Origin: DATDMG01 sp036518955
GTDB lineage: Bacteria; Actinomycetota; Actinomycetes; Actinomycetales; Kineosporiaceae
Assembly (NCBI GenBank): GCA_036518955.1
Contig: DATDMG010000055.1
Span: forward strand, 1 to 12,171
DNA length: 12,171 nucleotides
Direction: 5' to 3'
The notes under the pieces are model-generated. The model saw only the letters and a list, made by a program, of their open reading frames with translations. It was not told where the DNA came from and did no database searches. The position numbers and the translations under genes are program-made. Each line of letters opens with the position of its first letter. Position 1 is the first letter of the stretch. This document shows positions 1 to 6,921 of this stretch, piece after piece.

Positions 1-972
1 GCCACCGAGGTCGATCAGCTTGACCGCGTCGCCGACCTGGATGATGTTGTCCGGCTTGAAGTCGCAGTACACCAGGCCGAGGTCGTGCAGGTACTGGAAC
101 GCCGGCAGGATCTCGACCAGGTAGGCGATGGCCTGGTCGACCGGGATCGGGTCGTACTTGCCCCCGTTGGCCCGCATCCGTTCCTTGAGGATGGACTTGA
201 GCGACGTCCCGCCGACGTACTCCATCACGATGTACTCGGCGCCGGCGTGCTCGACGAAGTTGTAGACCTTGACGATCGACGGGTACGCCACCCGGGCCAG
301 GAACTCGCGCTCCTTCTGGGCCGCCTCGTACGCGTCCTGGTCGCCCGCGTTGAGCAGCCCCTTGAGCACGACCGGGCGACGGTTCAGGTGGACGTCGTAG
401 GCCAGGTAGATCCAGCCGAGGCCGCCGTGGGCGAGGCAGCCGGCGACCTCGTACTGGCCGCTGACGAGCTCACCGGGGGTGAGCTTCGGGGAGAACGAGA
501 ACGGGTTGCGGCAGCGCGGGCAGAACCCCTCGGTGCGACCGGGCCGGCCGTCACGGGACCGGCCGACCGGGTTGCCGCAGGAGGGGCAGTAGCGCCGGTC
601 CTCGGGCACCTGCGGGTCGTGCAGCAGCGCCTTCGAGGCGTCGACCTCCGGCATCGGCGGCACCGTCGTCAGGCCGGCGCCGAGGCGGCTGCCGCGCAGT
701 CGGAACGAGCCGGTCCCGGCCGGGCGGGTCGGGCGGGATCCCCGGCCCGCCAGCGCCGTCCCCATCTGCATGCTCGCCAACCGGTTGGACGCCGAGGTGG
801 CTCGAGAGGGGGTGGAGACCGCGGTGGACGTCGCGGCGCCACCCGCGCCGCCACCCGGACCGCCGCCGGTGGCCACGACCGGGGCGGCGCCGACGGGCGA
901 CCCGCACACGTCGCAGTAGCCGTCCTGGATGCTCCCGGTGCACCCGGGCTGCGTGCACGCCTGCGCCGTCAT
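1..972 (-). CDS. pknG: Serine/threonine protein kinase PknG, N-terminal 324 residues (3' end outside window)
   Basis: Soluble eukaryotic-type kinase. In mycobacteria and corynebacteria PknG phosphorylates the FHA protein GarA/OdhI in response to amino-acid levels and so redirects 2-oxoglutarate metabolism. Visible parts, in order: a Cys cluster C6-x4-C11-x8-C20-x2-C23; a Pro/Ser/Thr-rich disordered stretch (about 25-100); a rubredoxin-like metal site of two knuckles, CPSC (129-132) and CPRC (151-154); then the kinase fold. The kinase part has the PknG-specific glycine loop AHGGLGWIYLA (181-191), lysine K204 in VVLKGL, hinge VMEYVGG, catalytic loop VYCDFKPDN (D304, K306, N309) and metal-binding DLG (D321). 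The HRD motif lacks its His-Arg, as in Mycobacterium tuberculosis PknG (VYNDLKPEN). The rest of the kinase domain and the expected C-terminal TPR domain lie beyond base 1. The ATG overlaps the TGA of the upstream gene (ATGA) and AGGAG stands 5 bases before it. Identification is by recalled similarity to M. tuberculosis PknG and is very secure. Confidence 0.96.
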   Translation of the reverse strand, partial: MTAQACTQPGCTGSIQDGYCDVCGSPVGAAPVVATGGGPGGGAGGAATSTAVSTPSRATSASNRLASMQMGTALAGRGSRPTRPAGTGSFRLRGSRLGAGLTTVPPMPEVDASKALLHDPQVPEDRRYCPSCGNPVGRSRDGRPGRTEGFCPRCRNPFSFSPKLTPGELVSGQYEVAGCLAHGGLGWIYLAYDVHLNRRPVVLKGLLNAGDQDAYEAAQKEREFLARVAYPSIVKVYNFVEHAGAEYIVMEYVGGTSLKSILKERMRANGGKYDPIPVDQAIAYLVEILPAFQYLHDLGLVYCDFKPDNIIQVGDAVKLIDLGG

Positions 973-2165
973 GGTCTCTCCTGGCGTGGGTCGGCGCCGG
1001 TAGGGGCGGCGGATCGAATCAACATCGGCAATCTCTCGCAGTAGGCCTCGGCCGCGACGACGTCGCACGGCACGGTGGCGAGGGTCGACCGCACCTGCTC
1101 GAGGGCGGCGGCCACCACCGGATCGCCCTCCTGCCCGGTGCGGCGGGCCATCACCCGATAGACGTCGAGCAGTCCGAGCAGTTCCTGGCGTTTGGCGAGC
1201 GGGGCGGCGTACGCCTTCTCGACGACGCCCATCGCCCGGCCGACGGCGTCCAGCCGGGCCAGGTAGGCGTCCAGGGCGGCCCGCTCGGCGGGAACCTCGC
1301 CGAGCACGTCGGGCTCGGGGACGGCGAACCGCGGCGCCCGGGCGATCTGTGCGACGCACCGGGCCACCAACTCCCGGGCGGCCTCCTCGCGGACCCGCAA
1401 CGCGGCGAGCTGGTCGGCGGCCCGCTTGCGGTCCACCACCAGCCGCCGCGCCGCCGCGACCCGGTCGCGCTCGGCCTGCCGCACGCTCGCGGTCCGCACG
1501 ATCAGGTCGCGCTCGGCCTGGGCGGCGTCCGTCTCGAGCTGCTTCAGCGGGGCCGACACGTCCGCCCCGCGCATCGCCCGGGTCGCCAGGTCGTTCACCC
1601 GGACGGCGAGGTTCTCCACCTGCGCCGACCAGCTGGGCTCCTGCTTGACCAGCTCGCGCAGCCGCTCCAGCGCGCCGCGCAGGGCGGCGACCCGGGCGGG
1701 TGCGTCGGCGGCGCTCGGGTCGAAGGCCAGCCGGGTGGTCAGCTGGGTGATCAGCGCGTCGGACAGGCGGCACGCCTCGACCAGCGACAGGGCCATCCCT
1801 CCCGACGCCGCGCCACCGGTTCCGGGGTCCATCCGGGCCCAGATGACCTGCGACATCCTCTCCCGGGCGGTGGCGTCGGCCCGGCCCGAGTCCCACAGCC
1901 GCGCCAGCGCGGCCTGCCGGTCGCTCACCGACTGCCACAGCGCCATCGACAGGGTGACGTCGGCCGAGTAGGCATCCGGGTCGTCGGCGCGCAGGGATGC
2001 CGCGTCGACGTGGTCGAGCTCCCGTCGGCGCCGGTCCACCCAGTCCGCCAGGGCGGCGAGGTAGGCGGAGAGCGCGCCGACATCGGCGGCCTCCCCCAAC
2101 CGTCCCGGCGCCTGGGGCGCGACGGCCGGCCCCGCCGGGGCCGAGCCGGCGGGCTGAACCGTCAT
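969..2165 (-). CDS. Conserved-looking coiled-coil protein of the PknG operon, function unknown
   Basis: I do not recognise a named family. The 398-residue product has no signal peptide or membrane segment, so it is probably cytosolic. Residues 1-25 are Ala/Pro-rich and flexible. Residues 30-175 look helical, with several Trp and Leu heptad-like positions. Residues 180-275 are a charged, Ala/Arg/Glu-rich stretch typical of a long coiled coil. A short PEPDVLGEVPAERAAL linker (283-298) leads to a final helical part. There is no recognisable enzyme motif. The ATG lies 16 bases after the glnH stop with GAGGG just upstream, and the stop overlaps the pknG start by 4 bases, so translation with PknG is probably coupled. 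Lying between the sensor lipoprotein and the kinase, it could be an adaptor or scaffold; this is inference from position and predicted structure only. The reading frame is well supported by composition and by clean junctions on both sides. Confidence 0.9.
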   Translation of the reverse strand: MTVQPAGSAPAGPAVAPQAPGRLGEAADVGALSAYLAALADWVDRRRRELDHVDAASLRADDPDAYSADVTLSMALWQSVSDRQAALARLWDSGRADATARERMSQVIWARMDPGTGGAASGGMALSLVEACRLSDALITQLTTRLAFDPSAADAPARVAALRGALERLRELVKQEPSWSAQVENLAVRVNDLATRAMRGADVSAPLKQLETDAAQAERDLIVRTASVRQAERDRVAAARRLVVDRKRAADQLAALRVREEAARELVARCVAQIARAPRFAVPEPDVLGEVPAERAALDAYLARLDAVGRAMGVVEKAYAAPLAKRQELLGLLDVYRVMARRTGQEGDPVVAAALEQVRSTLATVPCDVVAAEAYCERLPMLIRSAAPTGADPRQERP

Positions 2166-2181
2166 CGATCCCTCATCGTGC

Positions 2182-3264
2182 TCATCCTCCGGCGCCTGCG
2201 GGCAGCGGGCGACCGTAGTCCGGCGACGGGAACGACTTGGGCGCGGACTTCAACGGCGCGGCCAGGTACCGGGCGTACGCGGCGTCCCAGGCGTCCCGGA
2301 AGCCGGGCGTCGCCATCACCGCATTCACGTACCGGACGAACTCGGGGTGGGACTTCGCGATCGCCAGCGCGTAGTCCGTGGTGTCCAGCTTGTCGCCGGT
2401 GACCTGGGCGGTCGCGTCCTGGTCCTTGAACCCGGCGAGGATCACGTCGTCCCCGGTGATCGCGTCGACCCGGCCCTGCTGCCACAGCGCCAGGCAGTCG
2501 CTGTGGATGGCGACCGGGACGGCGATCACGCCGGTGCCCTTCAGGTTGGCGATGCTGGTGGAAGCGGCGGGGGCGCACACCCGCGGCCGCCCGCCGGTGC
2601 TCGCGTTCTTCGCCTTGACGAGCTCCGCCAGACTGCTCACCCCGGGTCGCGTGAGCAGCCGCTGGTCAGAGGCCAGGTAGGCGACCGAGAAGGCGGAGCC
2701 CGAGGCGGTCTGGGCATCGGTGACAGCCGCGTCCCAGCGCCCGCAGGTCGCCGAGACCGCGCGCGCCACGAGATCGACCCCGCCACGGTCGTACCCCAGG
2801 TTGACCTGTGGGAAGCGCTGGGCGGCCGTGATAATCTTGAAACGCACGTGGCCGTCCGAGCCGAAGATGGCGCGACCGATCGCCTTGGCCATCTCGATGT
2901 CGAAACCGGCGGGCTCGCCGTCCGACAGGGTGTTCCAGGCGCCGAGGAGCCGGGTGTCACCGGCGACGCCGACGACGAGGAAGCCGCGGGCCTTGATCGC
3001 CGCCTCCAGGGACTTGGCCGGCAACGCGTCGGGCGCCGGGACGGACGGCAGCGGCGGGTACGACGCCTGCGCCGCCGGCTCGCTCTTGCTGCAGGGGGTA
3101 TCGGCGGCCGAGGTCCCGGGGGTGGTGACGGCGGCTGCCTCGGTCTGCTGCTTGGTGATCTGGTCCAGGACGGCGGCCGGCCCGACGGCCGCGGTCGAGC
3201 ACCCGGTCACCGCCGTCGCGAGCAGGGCACCGACCGCCAGCGCCCGGTAGCTGCGGCGGGTCAT
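2182..3264 (-). CDS. glnH: GlnH-type amino-acid-binding lipoprotein (solute-binding protein family 3)
   Basis: Extracytoplasmic sensor for the PknG pathway. In mycobacteria GlnH binds aspartate/glutamate and signals through GlnX rather than feeding an ABC importer. The 360-residue protein begins with an Arg-rich n-region, a hydrophobic core and the lipobox VTGC, giving lipid-modified Cys22. A Ser/Pro/Ala linker (about 23-85) precedes the periplasmic-binding-protein type 2 fold. GFDIEMAKAIGRAI (120-133) matches the family 3 signature. Further typical elements are the GGVDLVARAVSAT lobe-1 segment (161-173) and the DAITGDDVIL segment (267-276). Cys174, Cys230 and Cys257 lie in the mature domain and could form a disulfide. 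The start is ATG 3264, with GGAGG 7 bases upstream (3272-3276) and a 4-base ATGA overlap with glnX; the much longer open frame upstream is a shadow of glnX. No ABC permease or ATPase gene is nearby, which supports a sensory role. The ligand cannot be read from sequence. Confidence 0.93.
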   Translation of the reverse strand: MTRRSYRALAVGALLATAVTGCSTAAVGPAAVLDQITKQQTEAAAVTTPGTSAADTPCSKSEPAAQASYPPLPSVPAPDALPAKSLEAAIKARGFLVVGVAGDTRLLGAWNTLSDGEPAGFDIEMAKAIGRAIFGSDGHVRFKIITAAQRFPQVNLGYDRGGVDLVARAVSATCGRWDAAVTDAQTASGSAFSVAYLASDQRLLTRPGVSSLAELVKAKNASTGGRPRVCAPAASTSIANLKGTGVIAVPVAIHSDCLALWQQGRVDAITGDDVILAGFKDQDATAQVTGDKLDTTDYALAIAKSHPEFVRYVNAVMATPGFRDAWDAAYARYLAAPLKSAPKSFPSPDYGRPLPAGAGG

Positions 3265-4664
3265 CGGTAGTCCTCCAGCCGCTGCGCGATCCCGGCCCAG
3301 GCCAGCACCGCGGACACCAGGCCGACGCCGACCGCCAGCCAGGCGAGCACACGGAGCGTCAGGTCGCCGGTGCCGAGGCCGACGTCGACGGCCCGGGCCT
3401 GCTGCTCGATACCGCGCCGGAGCGAGTCGTCGACGGCCTGGAACGACACGTTGAAGGGTTGCGCCGGATCCGCCATCGCAGCGGCCACCGTGGGCCAGTT
3501 CTCCGTGGACGTCTGGAACACCTTCTCCGCCTCCCCCCGCCAGGTGCTGAAGTCGTGCCCGACGTTCGTCGTCCCGACCGCGGACCCCGCGGTGTCGACG
3601 CGCTGCTGCACCAGCGCCGCCGCGGTCATGAACTCCGTCTCGTAGCTCAGCGCACTGCCGCCCGTCCGCAGGTAGAGGAAGGAGATGCTGGCGTCGGACT
3701 TCGCGGTGTTCGCCGCGATCCGGGCGTCGGCGAGCGCCGTGAAGGCGGTGTACGAGGTGTCTCGCACGGTGGTGGCCCGGCTCTGCGCCGCCGTCATCAC
3801 GACCAGACCGGCGAGCCCGACGGCGAGGACGCCGGCACTCGCCGCTACCAGGGGCAGGTTGAGGTACCGGCGGGTGCGCCTCGCCAGCCAGACCTGCACC
3901 CAGCCGAGCCCGGCGAGGGCCACCAGATCGGCGCCGATCATCTCCCAGGTGGCCCATCCGGAGGCCGCGTAGGCGTCCTTCACCCGTTGGCTGTTCGCCG
4001 CGATGAGCTTGTTCAGCGCGGGCAGCATGCCGTTGCCGGTGATCAGGTTCGGGTTGCCCCCACCGCCACCGCGCAGCGCCGTCCCGGCCTGGCGGAGGTA
4101 GCCCAGCGCGCTCTGGTCGTGCAGCTTGTTGTAGATCCGCGCGCTCGTCGCGTACTGCCGGTACTGACCCAACGCGTCACTCACCGCGGCGAGGTGGTCG
4201 CCGTCCGCCGGGTTCGCGGCGGCCGCCTGCGCGACGAGCTGGGCCGCGTTCTTCAGCGCCTGGTTGAACGCGTCGACCTGCTCCGCGGTCTCCTTCTCCG
4301 GGCTCGGGAAGGTGGCGGTGAGCAACGAGTCCGCGCGGACCACCTCGGTGGTGATCTGCTGCACCCGGATCAGCTGGGCGGCGTCGGCGTCGGCGTTCGC
4401 CAGCGCGGTGCTGCGCGCCTGGAACGCCGCCGCGCTCAGCGCGCCGAAGACCAGGCACACCGCGATGGCCAGCATCCCGGCGAGCCGGAGCCGGCCGGGG
4501 GAACCCTGGAACAGCGTGCGCGCCAACCCCTGGATCCGCCCGGGGCGCGCCTGGCGGCCGATCGTCGTGGTGGCCGGACCCGGTGGGGAGGCGCCAGGAG
4601 CCGGCCGGGTGACGGGTGCGGCGGAGCGGACCGGGGCCACCGGCCTGCCGGTGGTCTGGGTCAT
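3261..4664 (-). CDS. glnX: GlnX-like four-helix membrane signal transducer
   Basis: Membrane partner that links the GlnH sensor to the kinase PknG in mycobacteria and corynebacteria. The 467-residue protein has a Pro/Ala-rich cytosolic N-terminus of about 55 residues and four hydrophobic segments, near 59-81, 239-260, 269-290 and 437-459. This gives two large helical extracytoplasmic domains, about 82-238 and 291-436, each bracketed by a helix pair, a layout like a duplicated chemoreceptor-type sensor module. A short basic loop (ARRTRRY, 261-267) joins helices 2 and 3 on the cytosolic side, and only a short tail (QRLEDYR) follows helix 4. A Gly-rich insert (199-203) sits in the first sensor domain. 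There is no kinase, HAMP or cyclase domain, so output must go through partners. The start is ATG 4664, overlapping the stop of the AAA+ gene by 4 bases; no good ribosome-binding site is seen, so coupling is likely. Assignment rests on topology plus the glnX-glnH...pknG order. Confidence 0.9.
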   Translation of the reverse strand: MTQTTGRPVAPVRSAAPVTRPAPGASPPGPATTTIGRQARPGRIQGLARTLFQGSPGRLRLAGMLAIAVCLVFGALSAAAFQARSTALANADADAAQLIRVQQITTEVVRADSLLTATFPSPEKETAEQVDAFNQALKNAAQLVAQAAAANPADGDHLAAVSDALGQYRQYATSARIYNKLHDQSALGYLRQAGTALRGGGGGNPNLITGNGMLPALNKLIAANSQRVKDAYAASGWATWEMIGADLVALAGLGWVQVWLARRTRRYLNLPLVAASAGVLAVGLAGLVVMTAAQSRATTVRDTSYTAFTALADARIAANTAKSDASISFLYLRTGGSALSYETEFMTAAALVQQRVDTAGSAVGTTNVGHDFSTWRGEAEKVFQTSTENWPTVAAAMADPAQPFNVSFQAVDDSLRRGIEQQARAVDVGLGTGDLTLRVLAWLAVGVGLVSAVLAWAGIAQRLEDYR

Positions 4665-6343
4665 CGCGCGCCGTCCGGGCTCGGGCCCGGGTCAGGGCCC
4701 TGCTGGGCGCCGGGGACCACCAGCCCCGGGCCCGTCGCGTCGAGTGTCATGTCTGCCTCCCCCTCGTGCGGTTCCGCACCCGGCCCGGCGTCGCCGGTCT
4801 CGCTGTCCGACAGGTCCTCGGGCAGCATCAGACGCAGCTCGTCGACCGTCGGTTGCACAACGTCGCGCAACCGCCACGCATGCCGGCCGATCGCCGCCTC
4901 GAGCACGTTGCGGGCGAAACGCCCGTTCCCGAAGCCCTCCCCGCGCGGCGTCACCGCCAGGATCTCCCGGAACCGGTCGCGCGCCGCGTCGGTGGGCCGG
5001 TAGTCGGTGTCCTCGGCGAGCCGGCAGAAGATCTGGACGAGCTCGTCGTCGGTGTAGTCCGCGAACGTGATGATGGTCCGGAACCGGCTGGCCAGCCCCG
5101 GATTGGCGGCGATGAACTCCTGCATCGGCTCCGGGTAGCCCGCCACCACGACGACCAGGTCGTCGCGGTGGTCCTCCATCTCCTTGACGAGGGTGTCGAT
5201 GGCCTCCTCGCCGTACTGGTCCCCCGCCAGGCTGTACGCCTCGTCGACGAACAGGACGCCGCCGATCGCCGACGCGACGACGTCCGCGGTCTTGGTCGCG
5301 GTCTGCCCCAGGTACCCGGCGACCAGCTCGGACCGGTCGACCTCGACCAGCTGGCCGGTGCTCAGCAGGCCGATCGCCCGGTAGATCCCGGCGACCAGCC
5401 GGGCCACCGTCGTCTTGCCCGTCCCGGGGTTGCCGAGGAAGACCAGGTGCCGGGTGATGGTGGCGCTGCGCAACCCGGCCTCGGCGCGGAGCTTCTCCAC
5501 CCGCAGCAGCGCCGTCTGACGATGGATCTCGGTCTTGACGGCGGCCAGCCCGATCAGCTCGTCGAGCTCCGCGAGGAGTTCCTCGACCGTCTTCGCCGGC
5601 TCGACCGGCTCGGCCGGGCCGCCGGCACCGGCGCTTCCGGCCCGGGCGGCGGGCCCGTCGCCCGGGGTACCCCCTCCCGTCGGCGGTCCTGGCGGCACAG
5701 GCCCACCGGGCGAGGGTCCACCGGCCGGGATGATCGGCTCCCGCCCCGCCGGCGGCGTGAGGCGGGACAGCGCGTCGCCCACGACGTCCATCAGGGCGAG
5801 GGTGTCCGCGACGTTCTGCGCCGACGCGGGCCAGCGCGGCGAGCCCGGACCGGCGCCGGACGCCGGCCGGCCGGCCGGACCGCCCGGACCGCCACCGGCG
5901 TCGGAGGCCGACAGTCCGGCCGCCCCGAGCTGGGCCGCCGACGCGACCGTGGCGTTCTCGGCCACCCGGCTGGTGGGGGTGCCGAGCGTGCACGCCGACG
6001 CGGCGACGTCCACCAGCGCCCGGGCGTAGTCCGCGGCGGCCGCGGACCGTTCGGCGACGAGCGCGGACAGGCCGTCGGTGGGCGTGGCCCGCCACCGCCG
6101 GCCGCGGACCGCGGCCTCGAAGAAGGTCCGGGTCGTGCCACCGAGCGCGTCCGCCCAGGCGTGGGCCGCCCCGGGCCCGGACTCGGCGACGGCAGCCGCG
6201 AACGCGGCACCCTCGGCGCGGGCCTGGCCGACGTCAAGACCCGCGGCGGCGGCGACGTGCGCGAGCCGGTCAAGGGCCGCCAGCAGCCCCGGGGAACCCG
6301 GAACGGGCGACGCCGGGCCGGCTCCGGAGCCGGCCCCGGTCAC
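4661..6343 (-). CDS. CbxX/CfqX-type AAA+ ATPase with a long unassigned N-terminal region
   Basis: The 560-residue product has two parts. Residues 1-200 are Ala-rich and probably helical, followed by a Gly/Pro-rich linker (about 200-250). Residues 255-510 are an AAA+ domain of the CbbX/CfxQ type, the family of the Rubisco activase CbbX and of the C-terminal domain of type VII secretion EccA. Visible motifs are Walker A GNPGTGKT (304-311), pore-loop-like GYLGQT (343-348), Walker B VLFVDEAY (363-370, with D367/E368), the family block NPGLASRF with Arg420 as likely arginine finger, and sensor-2 GNGRFARN (472-479). The acidic C-terminal tail is disordered. All catalytic residues are present, so it should be an active ATP-driven remodeller; its substrate is unknown. 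The GTG start at 6343 overlaps the preceding stop (GTGA) and has GGAGG 6 bases upstream (6350-6354). The open frame runs to 8278, but that extension overlaps telA and has implausible composition. No Rubisco or ESX genes are nearby. Confidence 0.9.
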   Translation of the reverse strand: MTGAGSGAGPASPVPGSPGLLAALDRLAHVAAAAGLDVGQARAEGAAFAAAVAESGPGAAHAWADALGGTTRTFFEAAVRGRRWRATPTDGLSALVAERSAAAADYARALVDVAASACTLGTPTSRVAENATVASAAQLGAAGLSASDAGGGPGGPAGRPASGAGPGSPRWPASAQNVADTLALMDVVGDALSRLTPPAGREPIIPAGGPSPGGPVPPGPPTGGGTPGDGPAARAGSAGAGGPAEPVEPAKTVEELLAELDELIGLAAVKTEIHRQTALLRVEKLRAEAGLRSATITRHLVFLGNPGTGKTTVARLVAGIYRAIGLLSTGQLVEVDRSELVAGYLGQTATKTADVVASAIGGVLFVDEAYSLAGDQYGEEAIDTLVKEMEDHRDDLVVVVAGYPEPMQEFIAANPGLASRFRTIITFADYTDDELVQIFCRLAEDTDYRPTDAARDRFREILAVTPRGEGFGNGRFARNVLEAAIGRHAWRLRDVVQPTVDELRLMLPEDLSDSETGDAGPGAEPHEGEADMTLDATGPGLVVPGAQQGPDPGPSPDGAR

Positions 6344-6888
6344 GATGTGCCTCCACCGAGGCTGAGGTCGCCGCCCTCGGCGGCATGCCCGAACTTCTCC
6401 GCCAGGAAGCGTCCGTGGGCTACCAGCGCCTCGGCGTCCGAGCGGCACGCCGCCTCGAAGATGTCGTCCATCGTCGCCGCGAGCAGGTCGAGCTGGTCGA
6501 CGAGCACCATCAACGAGGTCTTGCCCCGATCCACCGGACGGCGGTCGGCGAAGGACCGGGGCAGCCGCAGATAGGCGCCGAGCGCCTCGGGCAGGTAGCT
6601 GGTGACCGTGGCCATCACCGAGTGGGCGTCCCGGCTCCCGCCACCGAGCTGGTCCAGCCGGGGGATGGTGTCGCGGGCCGTCGCGCAGATACGCCGGACC
6701 CGCTCCGCCACCAGCCCGGGCACGCGGTCGGCCGAGACGGCCGCCGTGACCTCGTTCTCGATCGTCGCCACGGACGCCAGCAACTCGTCCCCGGTCGGGA
6801 CGCGCGGCAGCTCCAGCCGGGGTTGCTCCGGCTCCGGTTTGCGCGGGCGGCCGGTGACCGCCGCGATGAGGTCCCTCAACGAGGCCAC
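6340..6888 (-). CDS. Small helical protein, possibly XpaC-like, partner of TelA
   Basis: A 182-residue, probably cytosolic protein. The first 12 residues could form a short amphipathic helix; residues 13-30 are Pro/charged; the rest looks all-helical. The C-terminal half has the pattern TSYLPEALGAYLRLP (96-110) followed by two helices ending in AHGRFLAEKFG. This resembles the C-terminal region of XpaC-family proteins, whose genes sit beside telA homologues in Firmicutes (xpaC-yaaN in Bacillus). That resemblance is from memory and weak, because the N-terminal membrane helices of XpaC are absent. The start used is GTG 6888, in frame, with GGGAG at 6901-6905, a rather long spacing of 12 bases, so the start is not certain. 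The gene lies 33 bases after telA and overlaps the AAA+ gene by 4 bases. The reading frame is secure; the function is not. Confidence 0.85.
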   Translation of the reverse strand: MASLRDLIAAVTGRPRKPEPEQPRLELPRVPTGDELLASVATIENEVTAAVSADRVPGLVAERVRRICATARDTIPRLDQLGGGSRDAHSVMATVTSYLPEALGAYLRLPRSFADRRPVDRGKTSLMVLVDQLDLLAATMDDIFEAACRSDAEALVAHGRFLAEKFGHAAEGGDLSLGGGTS

Positions 6889-6921
6889 GGTGCGTGCACT
6901 CTCCCGACTGCTCGTGCGGCG

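Noticed and set aside
2182..3264. Part of a glutamine ABC importer
   Set aside because: No permease or ABC ATPase genes are adjacent. The glnX and pknG neighbours fit the known sensory role instead.
2182..3957. A 591-residue version of GlnH
   Set aside because: The first 231 codons are out-of-frame glnX sequence. ATG 3264 has GGAGG at the right spacing and is followed by a proper lipoprotein signal.
3459..5003. Plus-strand open frame of 514 codons over glnX
   Set aside because: It is antisense to glnX and the AAA+ gene end, with no recognisable domain and shadow-type composition.
4661..6343. EccA of a type VII secretion system, or the Rubisco activase CbbX
   Set aside because: The AAA+ domain is of this type, but no EccB-E, ESX substrates or Rubisco genes are present and the N-terminal region is not TPR-like.
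4616..6574. Plus-strand open frame of 652 codons over the AAA+ gene
   Set aside because: It is antisense to an AAA+ gene with complete Walker and sensor motifs. The composition is Arg/Pro/Gly-rich and it crosses several true gene junctions.
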